A DNA stretch of 64,000 nt. Source: Dinoroseobacter sp. GTDB taxonomy: Bacteria; Pseudomonadota; Alphaproteobacteria; Rhodobacterales; Rhodobacteraceae. The translations under genes were made by a program, and so were the position numbers. The stretch lies in contig JAEPNN010000007.1 in assembly GCA_017643385.1 (NCBI GenBank), positions 124,001 through 188,000 on the forward strand, written 5' to 3'. Shown here in pieces: positions 16,485 to 25,251 of the stretch. How positions within the stretch are numbered: the first letter of the stretch is position 1; each line of letters opens with the position of its first letter. Below the pieces are notes generated by a model. The model saw nothing but the letters and a program-made list of their open reading frames with translations, ran no database searches and was not told the origin of the DNA.

Positions 16485-17647
16485 CCAATCCCGTTCAGAA
16501 AAGCCAGACGATAATCACCGGTTTCATCGTGGATCCAGCCGGACATCCAGCCACCAAGAGCCATGCCCAGAATTGTGGACATGATCGCAAGGCCCACCAG
16601 TTTCCCGGCCTGACGCGCGGGCAGATATTCACGCACGATCAAAGCGTAGCTTGGAACGATGCCGCCCTGGCTCAAGCCAAACACAAGCGAAATGACATAA
16701 AGCGGGACCAGCCCGTTCCACGGCAAAAAGAGGCATAAGGCGACAAGCTGCGCGCTGGCCCCGACGAAAAGCGTCCACACGCCACCAATTTTGTCCGACA
16801 GCGCGCCAAAAGCGACGCGACTGACCACGCCACCGGTCAGCATCAGCGAAAGCATGCCAGCGCCTGCGGCTGCGCCGTAACCCAGATCGATGCAATAGGA
16901 GATGATGTGAACCTGCGGCATAGACATCGCCACGCAGCACCCAAGTCCGGACATAAAGAGCAGCGACATCAAAACGCGTGGGGACAGGCCTGTTCTTTTT
17001 ACGCGCTGGGATGCGGCGGAATCTGCGCGTACCAATGTATGTTCCGTGACCCGTCTGCGCAGCGTCAGCGACAAGGGCAGCATCACACACACGCAGGTTC
17101 CTGCGATAACCCAGGCGGCGCCGCGCCATCCAATGACGGGAAGGAGGGGGGTGAGAACAATGGGCCAAATCGCGCCCGCCATGTAATTACCGCTTGCAGC
17201 AAGTGCGACCGCAAGCCCGCGCCTTTTTTCAAACCAATGGGATAGGTCCGCGATCAGAGGTGCAAATCCGGTTGCTGACGCTGCCCCGACAACGAATTGC
17301 GCGACGCTTAATATAAAAATTGATGGGGCAAGGGCGCTCACTGCGTATCCTAGAGCAAGCACAATGCCAGCCCCCATCATCACCAGCGTAATGCCAAAGT
17401 GATCCACCCAACGGCCTACGACCACATTGCCAAGGGCAAAGCCCAGCATCGTGGCGACAAAGGTCAGAGACGCCTCGCCACGAGACAGGCCAAACTCGGC
17501 CTCGAACTCGGGTAATAGCACTATGATTGCCCAAATGCCGACGCCGCCCACAGTCGCCAGTATCAGCGAACACGTGAGCCTGCGCCAAGCATAAAGGCTG
17601 TCCACATCAGAGACCATCTCGGTAAGAGAGGTCTCCTCCGATCTCAC
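16403..17647 (-). CDS. MFS transporter at the end of the glycine cleavage operon
   Basis: A 414-residue major facilitator with about 12 hydrophobic segments. The motif-A-like loop [11 protein letters not shown] lies after the second helix and its second copy GALSDKIGG appears in the C-terminal half. The overall pattern resembles the oxalate/formate and monocarboxylate porter group. The proposed start is a GTG at 17647 overlapping the gcvP stop (GTGA) with GAGG upstream; a later ATG at 17617 is an alternative. It follows gcvP with no gap and probably shares the glycine-controlled transcript, suggesting transport of glycine, a glycine precursor or a one-carbon compound. The substrate is unknown. 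Confidence 0.82.
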   Translation of the reverse strand: MRSEETSLTEMVSDVDSLYAWRRLTCSLILATVGGVGIWAIIVLLPEFEAEFGLSRGEASLTFVATMLGFALGNVVVGRWVDHFGITLVMMGAGIVLALGYAVSALAPSIFILSVAQFVVGAASATGFAPLIADLSHWFEKRRGLAVALAASGNYMAGAIWPIVLTPLLPVIGWRGAAWVIAGTCVCVMLPLSLTLRRRVTEHTLVRADSAASQRVKRTGLSPRVLMSLLFMSGLGCCVAMSMPQVHIISYCIDLGYGAAAGAGMLSLMLTGGVVSRVAFGALSDKIGGVWTLFVGASAQLVALCLFLPWNGLVPLYVISLVFGLSQGGIVPSYALIVREYLPARQAGKLVGLAIMSTILGMALGGWMSGWIHDETGDYRLAFLNGIGWNLIPIAVTAFLLLRSTRLKPFKTLD

Positions 17648-20493
17648 TCCGCAGCCTCGGCATAGGCCTCAAGCGGTGGACAGGTGCACACAAGGTTGCG
17701 ATCTCCGAACACGTTGTCGACACGGCTGACCGGTGGCCAGTATTTGTCGATACGAAAAGCCCCCGCCGGGAAACAGGCCTCTTCCCGGGTGTAGGAATGT
17801 TGCCATTCGCCCACGAGGTCTTCGACCGTGTGCGGTGCATGCCGAAGGGGGCTCTCTTCAACCTCGAGCTTGCCTTCCTCGATCTGAGCAATTTCGTCCC
17901 GGATCGACAGCATCGCATCGCAGAAGCGATCGAGTTCCGCTTTGGTCTCCGACTCCGTTGGTTCCACCATCAATGTCCCAGCGACAGGCCAGCTCATCGT
18001 TGGGGCGTGGAAGCCATTATCGATCAGACGCTTTGCGATGTCCTCCACGGTAACGCCAGCGCTTTCGGCAAACACGCGCGTATCTAGAATGCACTCATGC
18101 GCAATCCAGCCATTTTCGCCGCGATAGAGGATCGGATACGCGCCCTCCAATCGCTTTGCGATGTAGTTTGCGTTCAAAATCGCAGCTTTTGTTGCCTGCG
18201 TCAGACCTTCGCCGCCCATCATCAGGCAATAGGCCCAACTGATAGGCAGGATTGAGGCCGATCCGTATGGCGCGCCCGACACCGGCCCTGTACGCCCACC
18301 TGTTTCAGGATGGCCCGGGAGGAACGGTTCAAGATGCGCTTTCACACCGATGGGTCCCATGCCGGGGCCACCTCCGCCATGCGGGATGCAGAAGGTCTTG
18401 TGCAGGTTCAGGTGGCTGACATCCGATCCGATCTCGCCGGGTTTGACCAAGCCAACCATCGCGTTCAGGTTCGCGCCGTCCATGTAGACCTGGCCCCCGT
18501 GATCGTGTGTGATCTTGCAGACCTCGCGGACGGTCTTCTCAAAAACGCCATGGGTTGAAGGGTACGTGATCATGCAGGCTGCAAGCTTGTCGCCCGCGGC
18601 CGCGGCCTTCTCGCGGAAGTCTTCCAGATCAATGTCACCATTCTCGGCCGACTTCACGACCACCACCTTCATGCCTGCCATCTGGGCAGAGGCGGGGTTT
18701 GTGCCATGGGCGCTGGTCGGGATAAGGCAGATGTCCCGTTCCGCCTCGCCACGCGCGGCATGGTAGGCCGCGATGGTCAGCAAACCTGCATATTCGCCCT
18801 GTGCGCCCGAGTTTGGCTGCAGGCTCATCGCGTCATAGCCCGTGATCTGGCAGAGCTTTGCCGACAGGGCCTCGAACATCTCGTGATAGCCTGCCAGCTG
18901 ATCAACCGGAGCGAACGGGTGCAGCAGCGCAAAGTTGCGCCAAGTGATTGGCATCATTTCTGCGGCCGAATTCAGCTTCATCGTGCACGACCCCAAGGGG
19001 ATCATCGCCCGATCAAGTGCCAGATCCCGGTCCGCGAGCCGTCGCATGTACCGCATCATTTCAGTTTCCGCCCGGTTCATGTGGAAGATCGGGTGTTCCA
19101 GATAGGTGCTTTTACGGATCAGGGCGTTGGGCAGGCGGTACGCGACCTCATTGACGTCGAGCTTCCGTTCAATCCCGAAGGCGGCCCAAACCGCTTCAAC
19201 GGTTTCAGGCCGGGTACGCTCGTCCAGCGTGATCCCGATCCGGTCATTGCCGACCTTTCGCAGGTTCACACCTTGCGCAATCGCATTCTGCAGGACCACG
19301 CCTTGTACCGCGCCAACCTTGACGGTGACAGTGTCGAAATAATCTGTGGTCTCGACCTCGAACCCGGATTCCTGCAGGCCCCGCACCATCCGTACGGTTT
19401 TCCGATGAATGCGTTGGGCAATGGCACGCAGGCCTTTGGGCCCGTGGAAGACGGCATAGAAAGACGCGATAACCGCCAGCAGGGCTTGCGCCGTGCAGAC
19501 GTTTGATGTCGCTTTTTCGCGCCGAATATGTTGTTCACGCGTTTGCAGCGACAGCCGGTACGCGCGGTTGCCCCGGGCATCGACTGATACACCGACAATC
19601 CGTCCGGGCATCGCGCGCTTATAAGCATCCTTGCACGCCATGTAGGCCGCGTGTGGACCACCGGCTCCCATCGGAACCCCGAAGCGCTGCATGGATCCAA
19701 CGGCGATATCGGCCCCCATTGCGCCGGGTTCTTTGAGCATGGTTAGCGCGAGCGGATCCGCGATTACGATCCCCAGCGCTTTGTGCGCATGAAGGGCCTC
19801 GATCTCGGCAGAGAAATCGCGCAAACCGCCATACGTGCCGGGATACTGAAAAATCGCGCCAAACACGGCCGATGCATCCAGATCCTCCGGGGCGCCTACG
19901 ATAATTTCGATCCCCAAAGGCGCCGCGCGTGTCTGCATGACCGCGATATTCTGCGGATGACAGTTTTCATCCACGAAAAACGCCTTTGCTTTCGACTTGG
20001 CGACCCGCTGCGACATGGTCATCGCTTCCGCGGCGGCTGTCGCTTCATCCAAAAGCGAGGCGTTTGCCACATCAAGCCCGGTCAGATCCGTGACAAGCGT
20101 CTGGAAGTTCAGCAAGGCTTCCAGACGGCCTTGCGAAATCTCTGGCTGGTATGGCGTGTAGGCCGTGTACCAGGCGGGATTTTCAAGAATGTTCCGCTGG
20201 ATCGCGGGGGGGGTCATTGTGCCGTGGTAACCTTGCCCGATGAGCGAAACCAACACCTTGTTCTTGCCCGCGACCGCTTCCATATGGTGCAGCATTTCCC
20301 GTTCGCTCATGGGCTTGCCAAAATCGAGCGGGGTGGTTTGCCGGATATCCTCCGGCACGGTCTGGTCAATCAGAGTGTCGAGACTTTTGACGCCCAAAAC
20401 CTCGAGCATATCGGCCATCTCTTCGGGTGAGGGGCCAATATGACGACGGTTGGCAAAGTCATACGGCAGGTAATCACTGGGCGCATAGGGCAT
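17644..20493 (-). CDS. gcvP: glycine dehydrogenase (decarboxylating), P-protein
   Basis: A 949-residue PLP enzyme that decarboxylates glycine and passes the aminomethyl group to lipoylated GcvH. The length matches the fused P-protein. The N-terminus [14 protein letters not shown] is typical, and the PLP-binding lysine is in [20 protein letters not shown] in the C-terminal half. The glycine-rich stretch [12 protein letters not shown] follows directly. It lies 25 bases downstream of gcvH and overlaps the MFS gene start at 17644-17647. The operon is preceded by a tandem glycine riboswitch. Confidence 0.97.
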   Translation of the reverse strand: MPYAPSDYLPYDFANRRHIGPSPEEMADMLEVLGVKSLDTLIDQTVPEDIRQTTPLDFGKPMSEREMLHHMEAVAGKNKVLVSLIGQGYHGTMTPPAIQRNILENPAWYTAYTPYQPEISQGRLEALLNFQTLVTDLTGLDVANASLLDEATAAAEAMTMSQRVAKSKAKAFFVDENCHPQNIAVMQTRAAPLGIEIIVGAPEDLDASAVFGAIFQYPGTYGGLRDFSAEIEALHAHKALGIVIADPLALTMLKEPGAMGADIAVGSMQRFGVPMGAGGPHAAYMACKDAYKRAMPGRIVGVSVDARGNRAYRLSLQTREQHIRREKATSNVCTAQALLAVIASFYAVFHGPKGLRAIAQRIHRKTVRMVRGLQESGFEVETTDYFDTVTVKVGAVQGVVLQNAIAQGVNLRKVGNDRIGITLDERTRPETVEAVWAAFGIERKLDVNEVAYRLPNALIRKSTYLEHPIFHMNRAETEMMRYMRRLADRDLALDRAMIPLGSCTMKLNSAAEMMPITWRNFALLHPFAPVDQLAGYHEMFEALSAKLCQITGYDAMSLQPNSGAQGEYAGLLTIAAYHAARGEAERDICLIPTSAHGTNPASAQMAGMKVVVVKSAENGDIDLEDFREKAAAAGDKLAACMITYPSTHGVFEKTVREVCKITHDHGGQVYMDGANLNAMVGLVKPGEIGSDVSHLNLHKTFCIPHGGGGPGMGPIGVKAHLEPFLPGHPETGGRTGPVSGAPYGSASILPISWAYCLMMGGEGLTQATKAAILNANYIAKRLEGAYPILYRGENGWIAHECILDTRVFAESAGVTVEDIAKRLIDNGFHAPTMSWPVAGTLMVEPTESETKAELDRFCDAMLSIRDEIAQIEEGKLEVEESPLRHAPHTVEDLVGEWQHSYTREEACFPAGAFRIDKYWPPVSRVDNVFGDRNLVCTCPPLEAYAEAAE

Positions 20494-20518
20494 GAGAGTC
20501 TCCCACTAAATCAACGGA

Positions 20519-20881
20519 TCAGTCGATGAAGTTTTTATATTCTGCTTCGGTCATAAGGCTGTCGAGTTCGCTTGGATCCGCCAGCTTCATCTTGAAGAAC
20601 CAGCCCCCGTCCAGCGGATCTTCGTTCACCAGACCAGGCGAAGCTTCCAGCGCATCGTTGATTTCAACGATCTCGCCATCGAGCGGCGCAAGAATATCCG
20701 ACGCGGCCTTCACGGATTCGATCACGACGATCTCGTCGCCCTTGGCAACTTCGGTTTCGGTTTCGGGCAGTTCGATGAAAACGATGTCGCCAAGTTGCTC
20801 AGCTGCGTGTTCCGAGATCCCGACGATTACGATGCCGTCGGCTTCAGGTTTCAGCCACTCATGTTCTTCAGTGTACTTCAT
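20519..20881 (-). CDS. gcvH: glycine cleavage system H-protein
   Basis: A 120-residue lipoyl carrier protein, the usual length for GcvH. The lipoylation lysine is residue 58 in VVIESVKAASDILAP. The N-terminus MKYTEEHEWLKPEADG and the middle GDIVFIELPE are standard. It shuttles the aminomethyl group between GcvP, GcvT and the dihydrolipoyl dehydrogenase (an lpd gene lies at 35269). It sits between gcvT (10-base gap) and gcvP. Confidence 0.97.
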   Translation of the reverse strand: MKYTEEHEWLKPEADGIVIVGISEHAAEQLGDIVFIELPETETEVAKGDEIVVIESVKAASDILAPLDGEIVEINDALEASPGLVNEDPLDGGWFFKMKLADPSELDSLMTEAEYKNFID

Positions 20882-20891
20882 GGTTTGCTCC

Positions 20892-22019
20892 TCAACGTTT
20901 GTAGTTTGCGGGACGGAAGGGAAGGGGTGTGACAGAGACGGGCAGGCGTCGCCCGCGCAAATCTGCCATCAAGGCTGTGCCGGGTTTTGCCATTTCGGCA
21001 GGAACGTATCCCATGGACATGGGGGCTTGCAGGGACGGCCCGAAACCACCTGATGTGATTTCGCCGATGGGATCTGCGGCGTCGGCATCTACAAAAAGTG
21101 AGGTTCCCGCACGCATTGGGGCGCGACCTTCCGGGCGCAGGCCAACAAGCTTTTGCTCCGGCCCGTTCTCAAACTGCGCGAGAATTCTGTCGGCCCCGGG
21201 GAACCCGCCTTCGCGATCACCGCCTGTCCGCCGCACCTTTTGGATGGACCAGCCAAGTCCGGCTTCGACCGGCGTCGTATCTGGCGTAATGTCTTGTCCG
21301 TGCAGTGGAAGTCCGGCCTCCATCCGAAGACTGTCGCGCGCGCCAAGACCACATGCCACAACACCCGGGGTGTCCAGCAAGCGACGCGTCAGCGCTTCGG
21401 CGTTATCTGTTGCGACCGAAATCTCATACCCGTCTTCGCCTGAGTATCCCGAGCGTGTCACCCAAAGCGCGCCAAATTTGCTTTCGAACACCGCGCAATC
21501 CATGAACTTCATCTCGCTTGCACCCTGTGCAATTGGGGCAAAGGCGGCCTCTGCTGCGGGACCTTGCAACGCAAGCAACGCACGATCTGCAATTACCTCA
21601 ATTTCGCAGCGGTCAGAAAGATGCTCGCGCAAATAGGCAATGTCTGCGTCTGCATTGCCAGCATTCACCACAAGAAAGAAATGATCGCCGCGATTGGCCA
21701 CCATCAGATCATCGCGAATCCCGCCCTTATCGTTGGTCAGGACACCGTAGCGTTGCCGTCCCTCAGCAAGGCCTAAATAGTTGGCGGGGATCAGGCTCTC
21801 CAAGGCGAGCGCGGCATCAGAATTCTTTTTGCTCAGGGCTCTTATGATGACCTGCCCCATGTGGCTGACATCGAAAAGTCCGGCTGTTTCACGCGTTGCA
21901 AGGTGCTCTGCCATAACACCCGTGCCGTATTGTACTGGCATTTCCCAGCCTGCAAAGGGCACCATTTTGGCCCCAAGGCTGGTGTGCAAATCGTAAAGGG
22001 GTGTTCTGCGCAATCCCAT
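20892..22019 (-). CDS. gcvT: glycine cleavage system T-protein (aminomethyltransferase)
   Basis: A 375-residue folate-dependent aminomethyltransferase. It transfers the methylene group from GcvH to tetrahydrofolate and releases ammonia. The N-terminus [20 protein letters not shown] and the segments LFDVSHMGQ and [10 protein letters not shown] are diagnostic. The ATG at 22019 is preferred because GGGAG lies eight bases upstream; an ATG five codons earlier at 22034 has no such site. It is the first gene of the gcvTHP operon and lies about 77 bases downstream of the riboswitch. Confidence 0.96.
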   Translation of the reverse strand: MGLRRTPLYDLHTSLGAKMVPFAGWEMPVQYGTGVMAEHLATRETAGLFDVSHMGQVIIRALSKKNSDAALALESLIPANYLGLAEGRQRYGVLTNDKGGIRDDLMVANRGDHFFLVVNAGNADADIAYLREHLSDRCEIEVIADRALLALQGPAAEAAFAPIAQGASEMKFMDCAVFESKFGALWVTRSGYSGEDGYEISVATDNAEALTRRLLDTPGVVACGLGARDSLRMEAGLPLHGQDITPDTTPVEAGLGWSIQKVRRTGGDREGGFPGADRILAQFENGPEQKLVGLRPEGRAPMRAGTSLFVDADAADPIGEITSGGFGPSLQAPMSMGYVPAEMAKPGTALMADLRGRRLPVSVTPLPFRPANYKR

Positions 22020-22095
22020 CCGATGTTCTCCCATTTAGGCGCCATCGGCTGATGCTTCAGGCACTAAAAACCGACGCAGCATGCGCCGATCATTC

Positions 22096-22252
22096 GTGCC
22101 CTCTCTGTCCGGTTGCCTGAGATCGTTATCCCGTCGGCGGAGGCTCAAAACCTCACTCTCCAGAGTGTTATTCGCGCGATGGTCCTTGGGCCTGAGAGAT
22201 TACCAGGGCGGTTGCTCCTTCGGCACTGCTTTCGCAGATTCTCCCGTCGCTT
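22096..22252 (-). promoter_or_regulatory. tandem glycine riboswitch
   Basis: Two glycine aptamers read on the minus strand. Aptamer 1 (about 22252-22172) contains GACGGGAGAA, GCCGAAGGAGCAA (22212-22224) and the CTCTCAGG box (22191-22198). Aptamer 2 (about 22166-22097) contains GCCGACGGGATAA (22126-22138) and ATCTCAGGCAACCGGACAG (from 22122). These are the conserved cores of the gcvT RNA motif, and the tandem layout with a short linker fits. It lies in the 5' leader of gcvT and is expected to activate the operon when glycine is present. No clear terminator stem precedes the gene, so the expression platform is not assigned. Confidence 0.93.
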
Positions 22253-22447
22253 TTGTTCGCTAGCATGTGACGCCAAAACTGCAAAGAAATTTGTTTGGAT
22301 AACCGTCGAAATGGGAAAGACACTATGCACTAATTGGGAAATATATATCCTTAACAGGACATTATCCTTCGGATTTCATCTATTTAAGGTTATGTGCTTG
22401 GAGTTTCTGAGCTGCGCACTTAAGCTCATTGGGCTTCGAGTTTCGGT

Positions 22448-23761
22448 CTAATCAACTGATAGTCCGCTGGGAACGGTATCCGGACGCCCTAGCGGACGGG
22501 TCAACGCGGTTTCGCCGGTCAGGGCATTTAGGAACTCTAGAATATCGGCAATCTGATCCTCACTGAGGGATTTGGGCTCGATGTCTATCTTCGCTGCATG
22601 GCGGGCCACTTCGAGACGGTCGGATTGAATGACAAAATCAATCGCCTTCAGCCAAGGTGCCTCCGGGAGTTTTGCCATGTCGCGTGACCAGGACGCGAGG
22701 CTCTGTTGCGGATCAAGATGGTGTCTGACAATGCCTTCAAGTGTTGGATACGCTCCATTGTGCCCATAAGGCGCGGTCAAGGCCACATTGCGCAAGGAAG
22801 GTGTACGGAAGCGATACGCATCCTCAATCCGGTCACTTTCGCCGACACGCCCAACATCGCGCGGGGTAGGGTCGTGTAAACGTGCGCGCCCGGGACCAAA
22901 TTGTGGAAGCGCCAACGCATGAAACAATTGATCGGTCATAAGCGGTCCGGAATGGCAGGTCGCGCAGCCAGCTTCTCCGTAAAAAAGCTCCATTCCGCGA
23001 TATTGTGCAGGGGCCAAGGCGTTATTGTCACCGGCAAGATACGCATCAAAGGGGCTGTCATGGTTGGTCCATTCCCGTCCGATGAACGCCGCGATTGCAT
23101 TGGCGATATGCGTGATCGTGACATCCTCGGACACGTCGACATCGTCGAAGGCCTCAACGAACATCTGTCCATAGTCCGGGATCGTACGCACGCGTTTGGC
23201 GACGATGGGCCAGCCCAGATCAATGCGATCCGCAACCGCGCCTGTCACATCGTTTTCACCAACATTGCCGGCCATTTCGAACTGAGCGGTCATTGGGAAA
23301 ATGGCTTGCGCTGCCAGTAAGCTGTTCAGACCGTCAGGCAACCATTCCTGCGCGGGACTGTTGAAGCCATTCTCGTAGTGGTCCCCGATTTCCAGTCGCC
23401 CATCATGAAACATCGTATGCACGGAGCGGTGCCCGAGATTCCACAGCGCAGGCGCATTCCGAGGCACGCGCTTTCGGATTGCATGATCGCCTGCTCCCGC
23501 GGTGCGGTCTGGGCCAACCCCCACGCCGCCTTCACCGATGCCAAGGCTCAAGCCATCTCCGCCTGCGTGATCATGGTGATGACAGGTGCCACACGAAATA
23601 TTGCGATTGCCGGACAAGATCTTATCGTAGAAGAGGAGCTGACCGATCCGTGCCTGATCTTCGTCAAAGGTGATGAAATCATTTGCGCTGATCGGCGTGG
23701 GCAGCTCTGCAAGCGCAGGCCCGGCAAGAAGGAAAAGAGCGATATGAAATACACGTTTCAT
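22448..23761 (-). CDS. di-heme cytochrome c peroxidase/MauG family protein
   Basis: A 437-residue periplasmic protein. Residues 1-18 form a signal peptide (MKRVFHIALFLLAGPALA). The first heme site CGTCHH is at residues 57-62 and the second, CATCHSG, lies in the C-terminal half. The middle has FHDGRLE and the later TPSLRNVALTAPYGHNG that are typical of the CcpA/MauG superfamily. It probably reduces peroxide or oxidises a protein partner in the periplasm. Its first 18 bases overlap the first 18 bases of the divergent Sel1-repeat gene. Both starts are supported by signal peptides. Confidence 0.87.
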   Translation of the reverse strand: MKRVFHIALFLLAGPALAELPTPISANDFITFDEDQARIGQLLFYDKILSGNRNISCGTCHHHDHAGGDGLSLGIGEGGVGVGPDRTAGAGDHAIRKRVPRNAPALWNLGHRSVHTMFHDGRLEIGDHYENGFNSPAQEWLPDGLNSLLAAQAIFPMTAQFEMAGNVGENDVTGAVADRIDLGWPIVAKRVRTIPDYGQMFVEAFDDVDVSEDVTITHIANAIAAFIGREWTNHDSPFDAYLAGDNNALAPAQYRGMELFYGEAGCATCHSGPLMTDQLFHALALPQFGPGRARLHDPTPRDVGRVGESDRIEDAYRFRTPSLRNVALTAPYGHNGAYPTLEGIVRHHLDPQQSLASWSRDMAKLPEAPWLKAIDFVIQSDRLEVARHAAKIDIEPKSLSEDQIADILEFLNALTGETALTRPLGRPDTVPSGLSVD

Positions 23762-24229
23762 GCGGTGATCTTGGCGCTTTTTGGAGCGCTTTCAAGCCCT
23801 GCTTTGGCGGATCTGGAGGTTGCACGCGACCTTATGGAAGAAAATAGGTTCGCAGAGGCCCTGACCGAGCTCTGGCCTGCCGCACGATCAGGTAATGCCG
23901 AAGCTGAAGAGCTGATCGGGATCATGTATGCCTTGGGTCTTGGGGTCGAACAGGACTATCAACGTGCCTTTGACTGGTATCTTCGGGCGTCCATGAAAGG
24001 TCATCCTGGCGCACAGTCCGGGGTAGGGTGGTACTACGAAGTTGGATTGGGAATGCCCGAACCTGACCTGGTGCGTGCTTATATGTGGTACACATTGTCG
24101 GCGATCGGCGGAGACCCGGATGCTGCAGATTCCATGGAACAGGTGATCCAGAAAATGACGCGGGCAGAGATTGATCAGGCACTGATCATGGTTGGAGACT
24201 ACAAAGTGTGGCTTTACCCGTTCCGTTAG
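23744..24229 (+). CDS. periplasmic Sel1-repeat protein
   Basis: A 161-residue protein. The start ATG at 23744 is supported by AAGAAGGAAAAGAG upstream and by a signal peptide at residues 1-22 (MKYTFHAVILALFGALSSPALA). The mature part has Sel1-like TPR helices: AEAEELIGIMYALGLGVEQD then YQRAFDWYLRASMKGHPGAQ then SGVGWYYEVGLGMPEPDLVR. It is likely exported. Function is unknown; such proteins often mediate protein contacts. The gene overlaps the divergent cytochrome c peroxidase gene head to head by 18 bases, so co-regulation is likely. Confidence 0.8.
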   Translation: MKYTFHAVILALFGALSSPALADLEVARDLMEENRFAEALTELWPAARSGNAEAEELIGIMYALGLGVEQDYQRAFDWYLRASMKGHPGAQSGVGWYYEVGLGMPEPDLVRAYMWYTLSAIGGDPDAADSMEQVIQKMTRAEIDQALIMVGDYKVWLYPFR

Positions 24230-24602
24230 ACCAGTAATCGACGCCGAACCACGTCTAAAACCTAAGTCTGAGTGCAATCTTTACGCGAACCGCCCGTAAC
24301 CTTTGCGCTCACGGCGGTAAGAGAGAAGTTCACAAAAGACGTGACGCCCAATGCGCTGCCGCAATCTGTCGGTGATGCTGCTATGGGGTGTTCTGGTAGG
24401 CGCACTTCTGCTCGTTTGGATGAGACGCGGTTTCTTGACCTCTTTGTTCTCTTGTCGTTGCTGGGCCATGCAGCATGGCATGTATAAGACGCGGTGGACG
24501 GTGAAGTTTAGGTGCGTGCTGGGCCGATCATGGCTACGCTGCTTCAAAAAATCGAGCAGCTTCGTTCCCGCTGAGCGCACGGTGCAAGAAACAAGGCGTA
24601 TA
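24230..24602. other. intergenic region with no supported gene
   Basis: A stretch of about 370 bases between the Sel1-repeat gene and the bactofilin terminator. Open frames here (for example 24351 onward on the plus strand and 24281-24646 on the minus strand) lack good ribosome binding sites and show no recognisable domain. No tRNA or clear repeat was found. It may be a decayed gene. Confidence 0.5.
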
Positions 24603-24641
24603 CAAAACAAAGCGCCCTCGGGCTGTAAGCCAGAGGGCGCT
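24603..24641 (-). terminator. Rho-independent terminator downstream of bactofilin
   Basis: Read on the minus strand, the stem AGCGCCCTC (24641-24633) pairs with GAGGGCGCT (24619-24611) and is followed by TTGTTTTGT. This ends the M23 peptidase/bactofilin transcript about 40 bases after the bactofilin stop at 24682. Confidence 0.85.
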
Positions 24642-24681
24642 TGCAATGTAATCTGTTTTGACCTGTTCGTCAGCGTCAGGC

Positions 24682-25251
24682 TTAGGCTTTGTCTCCAGCG
24701 ACCTTTGCAGGTGCTGCTGTTTTTGGTGTCGGACGGTGCGCAGTCCGTGGTGCCGCAGCAGCGGTTTTCACACCTGCTCCAAGCGGGTCATCCTGGCGCT
24801 GAACCGAACCTTCAAAATGGGCACCCGATTCGATTGCTATTGTTTTGTGGATTATGTCGCCTTCAACTTGCGCGGTCGACGTTAGCCGGACCTTCAAGCC
24901 CCGAACCTTCCCGACGACGCGCCCGTGCACGATGACATCATCTCCGAGAACTTCTCCGCGGATTGTCGCCGATTCACCAACCGTCAGCAGATGCGCGCGG
25001 ATATCGCCCTCGACCTGGCCTTCGACTTGGATATCACCCGTGGTCCGCAAGTTCCCTGAGATCGTCAGATCAGCAGAAATAATTGAGGGCGACACTTTTG
25101 CGCGCGGAGCAACAACAGGCGAATCTCCTGCACCGGGGCTGGATCCAGCGCCAGCAGGACGTGTTATGCCCTTCTCCGCCAGTTTTGGGCGTTCAGGTTG
25201 TTCCGAGGCTGTTTTCGGCCCGGGTTCGTTGATGCGTGATTTAGAAAACAT
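24682..25251 (-). CDS. bactofilin (polymer-forming cytoskeletal protein)
   Basis: A 189-residue protein with a central beta-helix bactofilin domain from about residue 58 to 150 (SADLTISGNLRTTGDIQVEG, GESATIRGEVLGDDVIVHGR). Flexible proline- and alanine-rich tails flank the core at both ends, as usual. Bactofilins polymerise without nucleotide and localise cell-wall enzymes. The gene overlaps the upstream M23 peptidase gene by 11 bases, and pairing of bactofilin with an M23 peptidase is a recurrent arrangement in Proteobacteria. A terminator follows at 24603-24641. Confidence 0.9.
   Translation of the reverse strand: MFSKSRINEPGPKTASEQPERPKLAEKGITRPAGAGSSPGAGDSPVVAPRAKVSPSIISADLTISGNLRTTGDIQVEGQVEGDIRAHLLTVGESATIRGEVLGDDVIVHGRVVGKVRGLKVRLTSTAQVEGDIIHKTIAIESGAHFEGSVQRQDDPLGAGVKTAAAAPRTAHRPTPKTAAPAKVAGDKA

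Noticed and set aside
18706-19506. Plus-strand open frame of 266 codons
   Set aside because: It is antisense to gcvP and shows no recognisable motif.
24351-24935. Plus-strand open frame of 194 codons running into bactofilin
   Set aside because: It crosses the bactofilin terminator and the antisense of bactofilin, has odd composition and no ribosome binding site.
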